This document shows positions 45,097-54,749 of a stretch of DNA of 64,000 nt, one piece after another. Origin of the DNA: Stenotrophomonas sp. VV52 (GTDB taxonomy: Bacteria; Pseudomonadota; Gammaproteobacteria; Xanthomonadales; Xanthomonadaceae); the NCBI RefSeq assembly GCF_002893095.1, contig NZ_PKQQ01000011.1, positions 1-64,000 of the forward strand, written 5' to 3'. The first letter of the stretch is position 1, and every line of letters begins with the position of its first letter. The notes below the pieces were generated by a model that saw only the letters and a list, made by a program, of their open reading frames with translations, was not told the DNA's origin and did not search any database. The position numbers and the translations under genes were made by a program.

Positions 45097-46256
45097 GGAG
45101 CCTTGGCCTTCGCCTTGGGAATCGGCTCGGACTGGATGGAAACCGGCTGCCCCGGCTGGATCTTGTGCCAGCCGTCCACGATCACCCGGTCACCGGGGGT
45201 CAGGCCACTCTGCACCACCCAGCGACCATCGGCTTGCCCGGCGAGCGTCACCGCACGGCGTACCGCCACGTTCTCATCGTTGACCAGCATCACGCTGGCC
45301 TCGTCTTCGCCGACCTGGATCGCGCGCTCCGGCAGGCTGGTGCCGTTGCGGATGCTGCCCATCTGCAGGATGCCGCGCACGAACTGCCCGGGCAGCAGCC
45401 GGCCATCCGGATTGGGGAAGCGCGCACGCAGGGTCCGGCTGCCGGTGGCGGGGTCGATCGCGGTTTCGCTGAAATCCACCACGCCCTGGGTGGGCAGACG
45501 CTCGCCACCGTCGAGCAGGATGGTCACCTTCACCTGTTTGTTGTCGCCCACGTCGATACGGCCGTCGGCCACGCCGCGCTGCAGTTCGTTCATCGAAATG
45601 TTGGACGGATTGAAGATCACGAACGCCGGGTCGACCTGGTCGATACGGGTCATCAGCGTGGCCGCCGCCGCACTGACCAGCGCGCCTTCACTGACCTGGG
45701 CGCGCCCGGTGCGGCCCTTGATCGGCGCGCGCACGGTGGCATGGTCCAGTTGCAGCTGGGCGCGGTCCACCGCCGCCTGCGCTTCCATCAACGCGGCGTC
45801 GGCCTGGCGGAACGAGGCCTGCGCCGATTCGTACTCCTGCACGCTCACCGCCTTGCGCTGGACCAGCGTGGACAGGCGCGCGCGCAGTGAGGACGTCTGC
45901 GCCTTGGCCGCGCGGGCCGAGGCCAGTGAGGCGCGGGCCTGCTGCACCCGTGCCTGCAGGTCGCGCGGGTCGATCTGGAACAGCGGTGCGTTGGCCTCGA
46001 CCTCGGTGCCGTCCACGTACAGCTGGCGCTCGACGATGCCATCGGCGCGCGCCCGCACCTCAGCCGAGCGGCTGGCCTCCACCCGCCCCGGCAGTTCCAC
46101 CATGTTGGGCACGCTCTGTGCCTTCACCACTTCCACCGCGACCAGGGTTGGGGGCCGCTCACCGCCCGCCGGCCCGCCGCCCCGCCCGCAGGCCGCCATT
46201 CCCAGCGCAACCGCCGCCAGTACCGATGCACGCGCCATCCACCCTGGGAATCGCAT
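45093..46256 (-). CDS. RND periplasmic adaptor (membrane fusion lipoprotein)
   Basis: A 387-residue adaptor with a lipobox (LGMAAC, Cys23), a barrel/lipoyl/hairpin order typical of AcrA/MexA (RVEASRSAEVRARADGIVERQLYVDG, long coiled hairpin QARASLASARAAKAQTSSL, then DQVDPAFVIFNPS). It starts 22 bases after the arcA stop with GGAGG and GGAAGG upstream, leaving little room for its own promoter. Links the RND pump to its outer-membrane factor. Confidence 0.92.
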   Translation of the reverse strand: MRFPGWMARASVLAAVALGMAACGRGGGPAGGERPPTLVAVEVVKAQSVPNMVELPGRVEASRSAEVRARADGIVERQLYVDGTEVEANAPLFQIDPRDLQARVQQARASLASARAAKAQTSSLRARLSTLVQRKAVSVQEYESAQASFRQADAALMEAQAAVDRAQLQLDHATVRAPIKGRTGRAQVSEGALVSAAAATLMTRIDQVDPAFVIFNPSNISMNELQRGVADGRIDVGDNKQVKVTILLDGGERLPTQGVVDFSETAIDPATGSRTLRARFPNPDGRLLPGQFVRGILQMGSIRNGTSLPERAIQVGEDEASVMLVNDENVAVRRAVTLAGQADGRWVVQSGLTPGDRVIVDGWHKIQPGQPVSIQSEPIPKAKAKAP

Positions 46257-46278
46257 CCTTCCGGCCTCCGTTTAAAGA

Positions 46279-47529
46279 CTAGAACGTCACCGCGTCCCGG
46301 ATCAGCGGACACGTCATGCAGTGGCCACCGCCACGCCCACGCCCCAGTTCCGCCCCGACGATGCTGATCACTTCAATACCCTGCTTGCGCAGGTCGGTGT
46401 TGGTCTGGGTGCTGCGGTCGTAGGCCACCACCACGCCCGGTGCCATCGCCACCAGGTTGTTGCCGCTGTCCCACTGCGAACGTTCGGCCGCATAGCGGTC
46501 GCCGCCGGATTCGACGATGCGCAGCTGCTTGAAGCCCAGCGCTTCGGCGACCACGTCGTTGAAATGCTTGGTTTCGAACACGATCTCGAAGCCCGGGTCC
46601 TTGTCGCTGGGATACAGCGAGACCGTGCGGATCTGGTCGACGATGCCCGGGAACACGGTCACCACGTCGCGGTCGGCGAAGGTGAACACCGTGTCCAGGT
46701 GCATGGCCGAACGCAGCTTCGGCATCACCGCCACGATCACCCGCGTGGCCGCACCGTTCTTGAACAGCGACTGCGCCAGCTGGGTGATGGCGGTGCGCGA
46801 GGAGCGCTCGCTCATGCCCACCAGCACGATGCCGTTTCCGGGAATCAGCACGTCGCCGCCTTCCAGCGTGGCGTTGCCGTAGTCCACGGTCGGGTCGCCG
46901 AACCAGATCGGGAAGTCGGCCTTGGTGAAATCGGGATGGAACTTGTAGATCGCCGTGGTGAGGATGGTCTCCTCATGCCGCGCGGGCCAGTAAAGCGGAT
47001 TCAGGGTCACCCCCTGGTAGATCCAGCAGGTGGTGTCGCGGGTGTACAGGGTGTTGGGCAGCGGCGGCAGGAGGTAGCCGACCAGGTCGGGTACCTCGCG
47101 CACCTTCTGCAGGGTCGGGCCGGCGAAGTCGTCCGGCAGGTCGAGCACGCTCAGGCCGCCGATCAGGGTTTCGGCCAGTTGCCGCGCCGGCATGCCCTGC
47201 AGGTAGGCACGCACCTCGGCCATGAACTCCACGCCTACTTCATTGGCGTTGATCTGGTGGTCCAGGATCCAGTTGCGCGCCTCGTCGATCTCCAGCGTCT
47301 CGGTGAGCAGGTCGTGCATCTCGACCACGTCCACGCCACGGGCGCGCATCTTGGACATGAAATCGAAGTGGTCGCGTTTTGCGTTGTCGACCCAGATCAC
47401 ATCGTCGAACAGCAGGTCGTCCTTGTTGCGCGGGGTCAGGCGACTGTGCGCCATGCCCGGGGAACAGACCATCACCTTCCTGAGGACGCCAACTTCGGAA
47501 TGAACGCCATACACCGGTGCAGTGGACAT
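46279..47529 (-). CDS. arcA: Arginine deiminase
   Basis: A 416-residue ArcA. Converts arginine to citrulline and ammonia. Catalytic features: LYTRDTTCW near the active site, [10 protein letters not shown] (Asp/Glu), [11 protein letters not shown] (His), and the nucleophile Cys in [13 protein letters not shown] near the C-terminus. The ATG at 47529 has AGAGG eight bases upstream; an in-frame ATG at 47550 would overlap that site. ArcD antiporters are ~4-7 kb away, but no arcB or arcC is in the window. Confidence 0.95.
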   Translation of the reverse strand: MSTAPVYGVHSEVGVLRKVMVCSPGMAHSRLTPRNKDDLLFDDVIWVDNAKRDHFDFMSKMRARGVDVVEMHDLLTETLEIDEARNWILDHQINANEVGVEFMAEVRAYLQGMPARQLAETLIGGLSVLDLPDDFAGPTLQKVREVPDLVGYLLPPLPNTLYTRDTTCWIYQGVTLNPLYWPARHEETILTTAIYKFHPDFTKADFPIWFGDPTVDYGNATLEGGDVLIPGNGIVLVGMSERSSRTAITQLAQSLFKNGAATRVIVAVMPKLRSAMHLDTVFTFADRDVVTVFPGIVDQIRTVSLYPSDKDPGFEIVFETKHFNDVVAEALGFKQLRIVESGGDRYAAERSQWDSGNNLVAMAPGVVVAYDRSTQTNTDLRKQGIEVISIVGAELGRGRGGGHCMTCPLIRDAVTF

Positions 47530-47840
47530 GTGCGGACCTCTCTCGATCACGGAACGTGGGGAAGACGCGGCCCCGCGTGCCGTCGCGGTCGGCCATTGGA
47601 TGCAGTGAGCGTGCGTGAAGAAGTAGCCCTGAAAAGGTAATGCGCAGGTGAACGTCGGTTTTCGGACAGTGCTGTAAAACCGCTGTAAGTCGAGGATCTG
47701 TTGCCGCGCTAGGCGTTTGCAGCGTCTTCACATCCGCATTACCCCGCAGGTAGTTAATCGCTGCTGCAAGGACCCGAATCACGCACAGGGACGGCGACAT
47801 TCCTTCCGTGTTCCGCGCATTCACTCGATGGAGACACACA
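47530..47840. other. Divergent intergenic region arcA / glycine-zipper gene
   Basis: A 311-base non-coding region that must hold the arcA promoter (minus) and the lipoprotein gene promoter (plus). A 9-base inverted repeat (GGTAATGCG at 47636-47644 and CGCATTACC at 47735-47743) brackets 90 bases. I find no FNR/Anr consensus here, although arc operons are often under Anr. Confidence 0.45.
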
Positions 47841-48302
47841 ATGAAACTTCCTCATGCAGGCGTTGCCACGGCGCTGCTGGCGTCTGCCCTGTTCATGGCA
47901 GGCTGCGCCACCCACACCACGCCCAGCACCTTCAACCGGTCTGAAGTAGGCCGTGCCCAGGACGTACAGATGGGCACCATCCAGTCGATCCGTGGCGTGC
48001 AGATCCAGAACGACTCGCGCGGCGTGCCCACCCTGGTCGGCGCGGCGATTGGCGGCGTGGCCGGCAGCTCGATCGGCGGCGGTAGCCGCGCCAATGCGGT
48101 CGGTGCGATCGCCGGCGCCGCAGCAGGTGGCGCCGCAGGCAATGCGCTGTCGCGCAATGCGCGCAATGGCGTTGAGATCACCGTGCAGCTCGAGAATGGC
48201 CGCACGGTGGCCGTGGTCCAGGACGGCAGCGCCAACGATTACCGTGTCGGCGACCGCGTGCGCGTTTCCAGCGACGGCACCACCACCCGCGTCACCCGCT
48301 GA
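47841..48302 (+). CDS. Glycine-zipper 2TM-domain lipoprotein
   Basis: A 153-residue SlyB/Pcp-like outer-membrane lipoprotein. Lipobox MAGC (Cys22); residues about 74-110 are a glycine zipper (VGAAIGGVAGSSIGGG and VGAIAGAAAGGAAGNALS). The C-terminal part (GVEITVQLENGRTVAVVQ ... YRVGDRVRV) is a small beta domain. Thought to stabilise the envelope under stress. The ATG at 47841 is preferred to 47808, because it gives the lipoprotein signal. Confidence 0.88.
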   Translation: MKLPHAGVATALLASALFMAGCATHTTPSTFNRSEVGRAQDVQMGTIQSIRGVQIQNDSRGVPTLVGAAIGGVAGSSIGGGSRANAVGAIAGAAAGGAAGNALSRNARNGVEITVQLENGRTVAVVQDGSANDYRVGDRVRVSSDGTTTRVTR

Positions 48303-48326
48303 TCCGGGTGTACCGAACCAGGGCTG

Positions 48327-48348
48327 GCCCGTCCCGACAGGGACGGGC
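48327..48348 (+). terminator. 9-bp stem-loop after the glycine-zipper gene
   Basis: GCCCGTCCC (48327-48335), loop GACA, GGGACGGGC (48340-48348): a perfect stem 24 bases past the stop codon. No T-tract follows, so termination may be partial. Confidence 0.45.
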
Positions 48349-48381
48349 GACCTGCTGCACCACTCACGTGAGGGAACCGCC

Positions 48382-48882
48382 ATGCGCCGCCTGCTGACCG
48401 CACTGCTTGCCGTGACCGTGACTACCCTGGTCGGATGTGCCACCTCGCCTACCCTGAGCACCCAGGACCGCTTCAATCTGTACGTGCAGCATGCCGGGCC
48501 GCCAGTAGCCTCGTTCCGCCTTGCGCGCTTCGTGCGCCAGACCCAGTGGACACCGCTGGGCGATCGCGCACTGGCGGTATGGACCAGCCAGAGCGTAGGC
48601 CACCTGCTGGAACTGCGCGGCCGCTGCACGGGCCTGTCGATCGCGCACACGGTGGAGATCACCAACTCTTTCGGTACGGTCAACGCACGCTGGGACAGCG
48701 TGATTCCGCGCACCTCCAGCGTGGCCATGCCGCAGTCCTGCCGCATCATCCGGATCCGCCCGCTGGACGGCACCGCGATCCGCGACGCACGGCGTGAAAT
48801 GCGCAACACCATCTACGGCGAGCGTCCGGCCGACCTGATGGAAGACACCGGTCCGGACATCACCGACCGGCCGGTCGATTGA
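48382..48882 (+). CDS. DUF6491-like lipoprotein
   Basis: A 166-residue lipoprotein with a lipobox (LVGC, Cys19). The body has ARFVRQTQWTPLGDRALAVWTS and HLLELRGRCTGLSIAHTVEI, then a Cys in PQSCRIIRIRPLDG, consistent with the DUF6491 family of Xanthomonadaceae (family call moderate). Function unknown. Its stop overlaps the next start (TGATG). Confidence 0.7.
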   Translation: MRRLLTALLAVTVTTLVGCATSPTLSTQDRFNLYVQHAGPPVASFRLARFVRQTQWTPLGDRALAVWTSQSVGHLLELRGRCTGLSIAHTVEITNSFGTVNARWDSVIPRTSSVAMPQSCRIIRIRPLDGTAIRDARREMRNTIYGERPADLMEDTGPDITDRPVD

Positions 48883-49445
48883 TGGAAAAGCTGCGCAGCC
48901 TGATCCGCCGCAATGTATCGCGCAGTCTGTTCGATGCGCGATGGCTGATGGCACCGTTCTATTTCGGGCTGGTGGTGGCGCTGCTGTTGCTGCTGTTCGT
49001 GTTCCTTCGCCAGCTTGCCAACTACGCGCTGCGCATCACCGACCTCGGCGCTGCAGATGCGGTGCTGATGGCGCTCTCGCTGATCGACCTGTCGCTGGTC
49101 GCCAACCTGCTGCTGATCGTCACCCTGGCCGGCTACGAAAACTTCGTGACCCGCATCGACTCGGGAGGCGAACGGCGTCCACAGTGGATGGGCATGGTCG
49201 ACTTCGCGGCGATGAAGAACAAGCTCATGGGGTCGATCATCGCGATCTCGGCCATCGCCCTGCTGCGCATCTTCATGAAACTGGAAGAAGGCAGCCGGAT
49301 CGACCCGGAAACACTGCGCTGGATGTCGGCCATCCACGGCATGCTGCTGCTTTCGGCCCTGGTGCTTGCGGTGACCGAGCGGTTGGCCCGCCATCGCATG
49401 CTGCCGCCGCAGGATCCGCCTCCGAACGTGCCACCGCCGTCCTGA
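48882..49445 (+). CDS. YqhA-family (UPF0114) membrane protein
   Basis: A 187-residue protein with four hydrophobic segments. It begins with a basic helix (MEKLRSLIRRNVSRSLFDARWLMAP) and has LSLIDLSLVANLLLIVTLAGYENFV and FAAMKNKLMGSIIAISAIALLRIFM, the UPF0114/YqhA pattern. Pro-rich C-terminus. Role unknown. ATG 48882 is used; TTG 48879 is possible. It converges on the hydrolase gene with one base between stops. Confidence 0.85.
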   Translation: MEKLRSLIRRNVSRSLFDARWLMAPFYFGLVVALLLLLFVFLRQLANYALRITDLGAADAVLMALSLIDLSLVANLLLIVTLAGYENFVTRIDSGGERRPQWMGMVDFAAMKNKLMGSIIAISAIALLRIFMKLEEGSRIDPETLRWMSAIHGMLLLSALVLAVTERLARHRMLPPQDPPPNVPPPS

Positions 49446-49446
49446 C

Positions 49447-51144
49447 TCACCCGCCGCTGGGGTTTCGCCGCCGTTCGATCTCCTGGCGTCGCAGCGGGTC
49501 CAGCAGGTCCTGCAGGCGGCGGGTGTCGCCGTCGCTCCAGTCGCCCCTCCCCAGCACCGCCTGCCAGCCGACTACATAGTGCGCCGGTGCGAACACATGG
49601 CCATACCCCATCGGGGTGCGGTCGGCCAGCAGCATGTCCAGCGCCAGCTGCAGCATGCTCACCAGCGGGTACCAGCGCACTTCCTTCGAGACGTCCGGCG
49701 CACGCGGTTCGGCCATCCAGTCCGGTTGCCGCCACGCGTCGTACGGCGTGAAGAACGTGATCGGATCGCTGGCGTACTGCAGGTACACCACGCGCATCCT
49801 GCCCCACGGCGCATCGGCGGGCACCGGCGTGCCCTGCTGGTTCATGAAGCGCACCGAACGGCTGTCACGGAACACGGGCAGCCACTCAGGCGAACCGCGG
49901 TTGCGCTGGTTGGTGGTCTGCCGCCAGATCCGCGTGGCAAATGGCGGCCCGCTCCACAGCGCGCCGTCGATCGGCGTATCGATCATGTCGAACAGGTTGA
50001 CCGAGCGCTCTGAATTCATCGCGCCCAGGCTCAGCCCATGCACGAACAGACGCGGCCGGGTATCCACGGGTAATGTCCGCCAATACGCGTAGACCTCGGC
50101 GAACAGCAGGCGCGAGGTCTCCTCGCCATACTCCGGTTCGACCAGCAGCGAGAGCGGACTGGACAGATACGAGTACTGCACCGCCACACTGGCCACGTCG
50201 CCGTGCAGCAGGTACTCCAGGCTGTCGGCCGCCGCCGGGTCGACCCAGCCGGTGCCGGTGGGCGTGATCACCACCAGGTTGGCGCGCTCGAAGCCGCCCT
50301 GGCGTTGCAGTTCGCGCAGTGCCAGCCGCGCACGTGCACGCGCAGTACTGGCAGACGGAAGGCCCGCATAGACGCGGATCGGCTGCAGCGCCGGCTTACC
50401 AGTGAAGGCTGCAATCTGTGCCGCTTCGGGACCGTTGCGTACGAAATCGCGACCGGTACGGCCCATCTGTTTCCACGCCACCAGCGAACCGGGCCCGCCG
50501 GTGCTGCCCGGTCGCGTCGGCGCCGTCGCTTCCGGCGGAATCAGGGCATCCGCCCTGCGGAACGACGCATCGGCCGCGTGCAGCGCGCCACGCAGCAGCA
50601 CGCCGTTGGCGATGTTGAAGAACAGCACGGCGGCCACCACGATGCCCAGCAAGCGCGCCACCGGCGCCGGCATTACCCGCCGCGACAGCGCGCCTACCCG
50701 TCGCGCCACCCACGCGAAGGCACGCCCCACCAGCAGCAGCACGCCGAACACCAGCAGCGCGATCGCCAGCAGGCGCAGCGAAAACCCTTCGTCCATCGGC
50801 GGCAGGCCCATCACCGCGCGTACCGAATCCTGCCAGGGGCGCACCCACCACGCAGTCAGCACGCAGGCGAGCAGGCTCACCCACGGCAGCCAGCGCAACA
50901 GCCGTTGCAGCCGGCCTTTCCCCAGCTCCGGCAGCATCAACCGGTGCCACAAACCTGCCAGCGCCACGCCCAGAAGGTAGCCCAGCGCAAAACACACGCC
51001 ACTTAACAACCCCTGCGCCACATACCCGCGCGGCACCAGGCTGGGGGTCAGCGATGCAATGAAAAACAGCGCACCCAGCACCTGTCCAGTACGGCACAGT
51101 GGCCCCCGATACGGTGCACTCAGACGGTCGAATACGCGACGCAT
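49447..51144 (-). CDS. Membrane-anchored alpha/beta hydrolase (DUF2319-like)
   Basis: A 565-residue protein. Residues about 20-200 hold four to five hydrophobic segments; the C-terminal ~330 residues are an alpha/beta hydrolase with the nucleophile elbow FVHGLSLGAM (GLSLG) and a late His near GHVFAPAHYVVGW. This matches the Abhydrolase_9 membrane family. The ATG at 51144 shares TGATG with the ArcD stop, so it is coupled to arcD; ATG 51159 is the alternative. Substrate unknown; the link to arginine transport is only positional. Confidence 0.83.
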   Translation of the reverse strand: MRRVFDRLSAPYRGPLCRTGQVLGALFFIASLTPSLVPRGYVAQGLLSGVCFALGYLLGVALAGLWHRLMLPELGKGRLQRLLRWLPWVSLLACVLTAWWVRPWQDSVRAVMGLPPMDEGFSLRLLAIALLVFGVLLLVGRAFAWVARRVGALSRRVMPAPVARLLGIVVAAVLFFNIANGVLLRGALHAADASFRRADALIPPEATAPTRPGSTGGPGSLVAWKQMGRTGRDFVRNGPEAAQIAAFTGKPALQPIRVYAGLPSASTARARARLALRELQRQGGFERANLVVITPTGTGWVDPAAADSLEYLLHGDVASVAVQYSYLSSPLSLLVEPEYGEETSRLLFAEVYAYWRTLPVDTRPRLFVHGLSLGAMNSERSVNLFDMIDTPIDGALWSGPPFATRIWRQTTNQRNRGSPEWLPVFRDSRSVRFMNQQGTPVPADAPWGRMRVVYLQYASDPITFFTPYDAWRQPDWMAEPRAPDVSKEVRWYPLVSMLQLALDMLLADRTPMGYGHVFAPAHYVVGWQAVLGRGDWSDGDTRRLQDLLDPLRRQEIERRRNPSGG

Positions 51145-52556
51145 CACAGCCTCAGCCATCCGCTGCCCATCCCGACCAACGCCATCACGGCCATCGTACA
51201 CAGCACTACCAGCACCAGCAGTTCCAGCGGCCGGAACGCAATGCCGCGCTGCCGCTGCCAGACCCAGAACAGGATCGAGCCCGGTACGTACAGCAGGCTG
51301 GACAACAACAGGTAACGGCTGCCGCCGGACAGCAGCATCGCCGCCGCATAGGCCGTGGCGATGCCGGCGATCCAGCGCATCCGCGCATGCCCGCCCTCGC
51401 CGGCCAAGGACAGCTTCAACTGGTAGGCGGCCACCAGCAGGTACGGCACCAGCGTCATCGCGCTGGTCATCTTCAGCGCCAGGGTGAAGGCGTAGTCGGC
51501 GAACCAGCTGACCAGCAGGAACGCCTGGATCACGCCATTGGTCAGCCACAGCGCCGCATCCGGGACGCCGGCCTTGTTCTCGCGCGCCAGTGCCCGCGGC
51601 ATCGCGTCGTTCAACGCGGCCGAATGCAGCACCTCGGCCGCCAGCAGCGACCACGAGAGGTAGTTCCCCAGCACCGACACCAACAGCCCGATACTGATGA
51701 ACAATGCGCCCCAGCGCCCGGCAATCGCCTCCATTACCCCGGCCATGGACGGCGTGGCCAGCGCGGCCAGGTCCGGGCGAAGCAGCACGCCATAGGAGAG
51801 GATGGTGACCATCACCAGCAGGCACAGCACACCGAGGAAGCCGGCAACGGTAGCGATGCCCACGTCCTCGCGGCGACGCGCATAGCGCGAGTACACGCTG
51901 GCGCCTTCGATGCCAACGAACACGAACACGGTCAGCAGCAGCGTGCCCCGGGTCTGCTGCCACAGGGTGGAGGCGGCCGGCGGCTCGAAGCCCCACAGGT
52001 TGAGCGCGAACACGTCGGCGCGGAAGCCAATGAAGAGGAACACCACGAACACCGCCAGCGGTACCAGTTTGGCTACCGTGGCGATGGTGTTGATCAGCGC
52101 CGCTTCCTTGATCCCGCGCAGGATCAGGAAATGGAAGCCCCACAGCAACAGCGAGGCCGACAGGATCGCGATGACCGTGGTGCCATCGCCCAGCGCCGGA
52201 AAGTACTGGCCCAGCGTGGCCTTGATCAGGATCAGGCAGGCCACGTCGGCCAGGCAGCAGCCGAGCCAGTAACCCACCGCCGACAACAGGCCGGCGTAAT
52301 CGCCAAAACCGGCCTTGGCGTACGCGTAGATGCCGGTGTCCAGTTCGGGCTTCAGCCGCGACAGCGACTGGAACACGAACGCCAGCATCAGCATGCCGGT
52401 ACCGGCGATCAGCCAGGCCAGCAGCGCGCCGTACACGCCGGTCGTGTTGCCGAACGCGCCGGGCAGCGCGAAGATGCCCGAGCCGATCATCGAGCCGACC
52501 ACCAGCGCGGTCAGCTCGAGCAGCGAGAGCCTGCGGTCGCCTGCAGTGGGCGCCAT
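51144..52556 (-). CDS. arcD: Arginine/ornithine antiporter (ArcD, APC family), copy 2
   Basis: A 470-residue APC-family transporter with about 12-13 hydrophobic segments. N-terminal LTALVVGSMIGSGIFALPG carries the APC substrate-binding loop (GSGIF). Matches basic amino acid antiporters (ArcD/YdgI). Exchanges arginine for ornithine. It is about half identical by eye to the upstream copy, so a tandem duplication is likely. TGATG overlap with the hydrolase downstream; six bases separate it from copy 1. Confidence 0.88.
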   Translation of the reverse strand: MAPTAGDRRLSLLELTALVVGSMIGSGIFALPGAFGNTTGVYGALLAWLIAGTGMLMLAFVFQSLSRLKPELDTGIYAYAKAGFGDYAGLLSAVGYWLGCCLADVACLILIKATLGQYFPALGDGTTVIAILSASLLLWGFHFLILRGIKEAALINTIATVAKLVPLAVFVVFLFIGFRADVFALNLWGFEPPAASTLWQQTRGTLLLTVFVFVGIEGASVYSRYARRREDVGIATVAGFLGVLCLLVMVTILSYGVLLRPDLAALATPSMAGVMEAIAGRWGALFISIGLLVSVLGNYLSWSLLAAEVLHSAALNDAMPRALARENKAGVPDAALWLTNGVIQAFLLVSWFADYAFTLALKMTSAMTLVPYLLVAAYQLKLSLAGEGGHARMRWIAGIATAYAAAMLLSGGSRYLLLSSLLYVPGSILFWVWQRQRGIAFRPLELLVLVVLCTMAVMALVGMGSGWLRL

Positions 52557-52562
52557 GGCCGG

Positions 52563-53987
52563 TCAGATCTGGATGTAGCCGGTCGCGATCCAGTAGACGC
52601 CGACCACGGCGGCAACCACGGCCACGCCCAGGATGATGAAGTCCGACGCTTTGGTGAAGATCTTTCCGCCCTGCTCGCGGCGCGCCCAGAAGTACAGCAG
52701 GCTGCCCGGGGCATACAGCACCGCCGAAAGCACGATGAACTTGATCCCGCCCGCGTACAGCAGGAACACCGTGTAGAGGGTGGCCAGGATGGCCAGCACC
52801 ATGTCGCGGCCGCGCTCGTTGGGTCGTTCGTTGTAGGTCTCGCCGCGCCTGGTGAGCTGCAGCCCGTAGGCAGCGACCAGCAGGAACGGGATCAGCGACA
52901 TCGCACTGGTCAGGTTGAGCATCAGCGAGAATGCATCGCGCGACCAGTACGTACTGATCACGATCAGCTGGATGATGATGTTGGTCGCCCACAGCGCAGC
53001 CGAAGGTACGCCATTGGCATTCTCACGCGCGAAGATCGCCGGCATGTCCTTGGTCCGCGCCGCAGCCGACAGCACCTCGGCACAGATCAGCGACCAGGTC
53101 AGGTACGCACCCAGCACCGACACCAGCAGGCCGACGCTGACGAAGATCGCGCCCCAGCGCCCCACCACCGCCTCCAGCACCGCTGCCATCGACGGCTGGC
53201 GCATGCCGGCGATGTCGGCGCGCTCCATCACCGCGAACGGCAGCAGGGTCACCAGCACCATCAGCGTGGTCACCACCAGGAACCCGGTGATGGTCGCCGC
53301 ACCCACGTCCTTGCGGTCCTTCGCGTAGCGCGAGTACACACTGGCGCCTTCGATGCCCAGGAACACGAACACGGTGACCAGCATGGTGGCGCGGACCTGC
53401 TCGAAGATGCCTCCGGAGAGGTCGCCGCCGTAGAAGTTGAAGCGGAACACGTCCATCTTCATCGCAAACGCAATGATCACCAGGAACACGATGATCGGAA
53501 TGACCTTGGCGATGGTGACGATCTTGTTGATCGCCGCCGCCTGCTGCACCCCACGCAGGATCATGAAGTGGAATAGCCAGATCCCGGCGGACGCGACCAG
53601 GATCGCCACCACCGTGTTGCCGTCGCCGAAAACCGGGAAAAAGGCCCCCAGCGTCGACTTGATCAGCACCCAGTACGACACGTTGCCGATGCAGCTGCCG
53701 ACCCAGTACCCGAATGCGGACAGGAAGCCCGGATAGTCACCGAAGCCCTCCTTTGCATAGGCGAACACACCCGCGTCCAGGTCCGGTTTGCGCTCGGCCA
53801 GCAGTTGGAACACCCGTGCCAGGGTGTACATGCCCAACCCGGCGATGGTCCACGCCACCACCGCACCCAGCGGACCGGTCGCCCCGGCGAAGGTGCGTGG
53901 GAGCGAGAAAATACCCGCCCCGATCATGCCGCCCACCACCATGGCGGTCAGCTGCATCCGGGTCATTTTCACGACATTGGAGGACAT
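52563..53987 (-). CDS. arcD: Arginine/ornithine antiporter (ArcD, APC family), copy 1
   Basis: A 474-residue APC antiporter. TM1 loop MVVGGMIGAGIFSLP; FVFLGIEGASVYSRYAKDRKDVG in the middle is shared with copy 2. First gene of a three-gene minus-strand unit. ATG 53987 gives MSSNVVKMTRMQ; ATG 54002 (MRVPAM) is an alternative, neither with a strong ribosome site. The 93 bases upstream, shared with the convergent end of modC, show no clear Anr site. Confidence 0.9.
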   Translation of the reverse strand: MSSNVVKMTRMQLTAMVVGGMIGAGIFSLPRTFAGATGPLGAVVAWTIAGLGMYTLARVFQLLAERKPDLDAGVFAYAKEGFGDYPGFLSAFGYWVGSCIGNVSYWVLIKSTLGAFFPVFGDGNTVVAILVASAGIWLFHFMILRGVQQAAAINKIVTIAKVIPIIVFLVIIAFAMKMDVFRFNFYGGDLSGGIFEQVRATMLVTVFVFLGIEGASVYSRYAKDRKDVGAATITGFLVVTTLMVLVTLLPFAVMERADIAGMRQPSMAAVLEAVVGRWGAIFVSVGLLVSVLGAYLTWSLICAEVLSAAARTKDMPAIFARENANGVPSAALWATNIIIQLIVISTYWSRDAFSLMLNLTSAMSLIPFLLVAAYGLQLTRRGETYNERPNERGRDMVLAILATLYTVFLLYAGGIKFIVLSAVLYAPGSLLYFWARREQGGKIFTKASDFIILGVAVVAAVVGVYWIATGYIQI

Positions 53988-54080
53988 GGCCGGCACCCGC
54001 ATCGGTTGTGAGGGTTCAGGATGGAGAGGATTTCGTAAATGAGGCGTGAGACGTGCGTGGACTATCCGATTGCCGACACG

Positions 54081-54749
54081 TCAGGCGCGACTGACCTTCC
54101 CGTCCGCCAGTTCAACCACCTGCTGGCCGAACATCGCCACGTCCGCCGGATCATGGCTGATCAGCAGCAACGGCACGTCGGTGGCCTCCAGCACCTCCTG
54201 CAATTCCTGGCGCAGGTGCGCGCGCAGGTCGTGGTCAAGCGCGGCGAACGGCTCATCCAGCAGCAGGGCCTGCGGGCGGGTCACCAGTGCCCGGGCCAGC
54301 GCGGTGCGCTGGCGCTGCCCGCCGGACACCTGCGCCGGCAGCATCTGCGCCAGGTGCTCGATGCGCAGCGCCGCCATCCAGCGCTCCACCTCCGCGTCCT
54401 TCTCGCGGCGGGACGGATTCAACCACCCGCGGTGCAACCCAAATGCAATGTTCTGGCGCACGGTCAGGTGCGGAAAAAGCGCGTAGTCCTGGAACAGGTA
54501 GCCGAGCCGCCGTTGCTGCGGCCGCAGGTTCACGCCCTGCCCGGCGTCAAACAGGGTCGCGCCACCCAACCGCACATGCCCGGCCTCGGGCCGTAGCAGT
54601 CCCGCAATGGCCTTCAGGGTCAGGCTCTTGCCTGCGCCGGACGGCCCGAACAGCACCACCTGGCGCTGGGTGCACCGCAGCTGCACGTTCAGTTCGAACT
54701 GCTGGCCCGGCGCGCTGAAGCGGCGGCGGATGTCGAGGTCAAGCCACAT
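54081..54749 (-). CDS. modC: Molybdate ABC transporter ATPase, short form lacking MOP domain
   Basis: A 222-residue ABC ATPase. Walker A FGPSGAGKS, Q-loop FQDYALFPH, signature VSGGQRQRTALARA, Walker B LLLDEPFAALD, His-loop ISHD. Typical ModC is ~350 residues with a C-terminal molybdate-binding MOP/TOBE part; here the protein ends right after the ATPase core, so it lacks that regulatory domain. Energises molybdate import with ModB. Overlaps modB by 11 bases; last gene of the operon. Confidence 0.93.
   Translation of the reverse strand: MWLDLDIRRRFSAPGQQFELNVQLRCTQRQVVLFGPSGAGKSLTLKAIAGLLRPEAGHVRLGGATLFDAGQGVNLRPQQRRLGYLFQDYALFPHLTVRQNIAFGLHRGWLNPSRREKDAEVERWMAALRIEHLAQMLPAQVSGGQRQRTALARALVTRPQALLLDEPFAALDHDLRAHLRQELQEVLEATDVPLLLISHDPADVAMFGQQVVELADGKVSRA

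Noticed and set aside
47530..47840. Anr/FNR site for arcA
   Set aside because: No TTGAT-N4-ATCAA or one-mismatch copy could be found, although one would be expected for an arc gene.
51145..52992. Minus-strand frame of the hydrolase (from 49447) open up to 52992, giving a 1181-residue product
   Set aside because: The upstream 1850 bases overlap both arcD genes in another frame and have no matching domain; TGATG at 51144 marks the real start.
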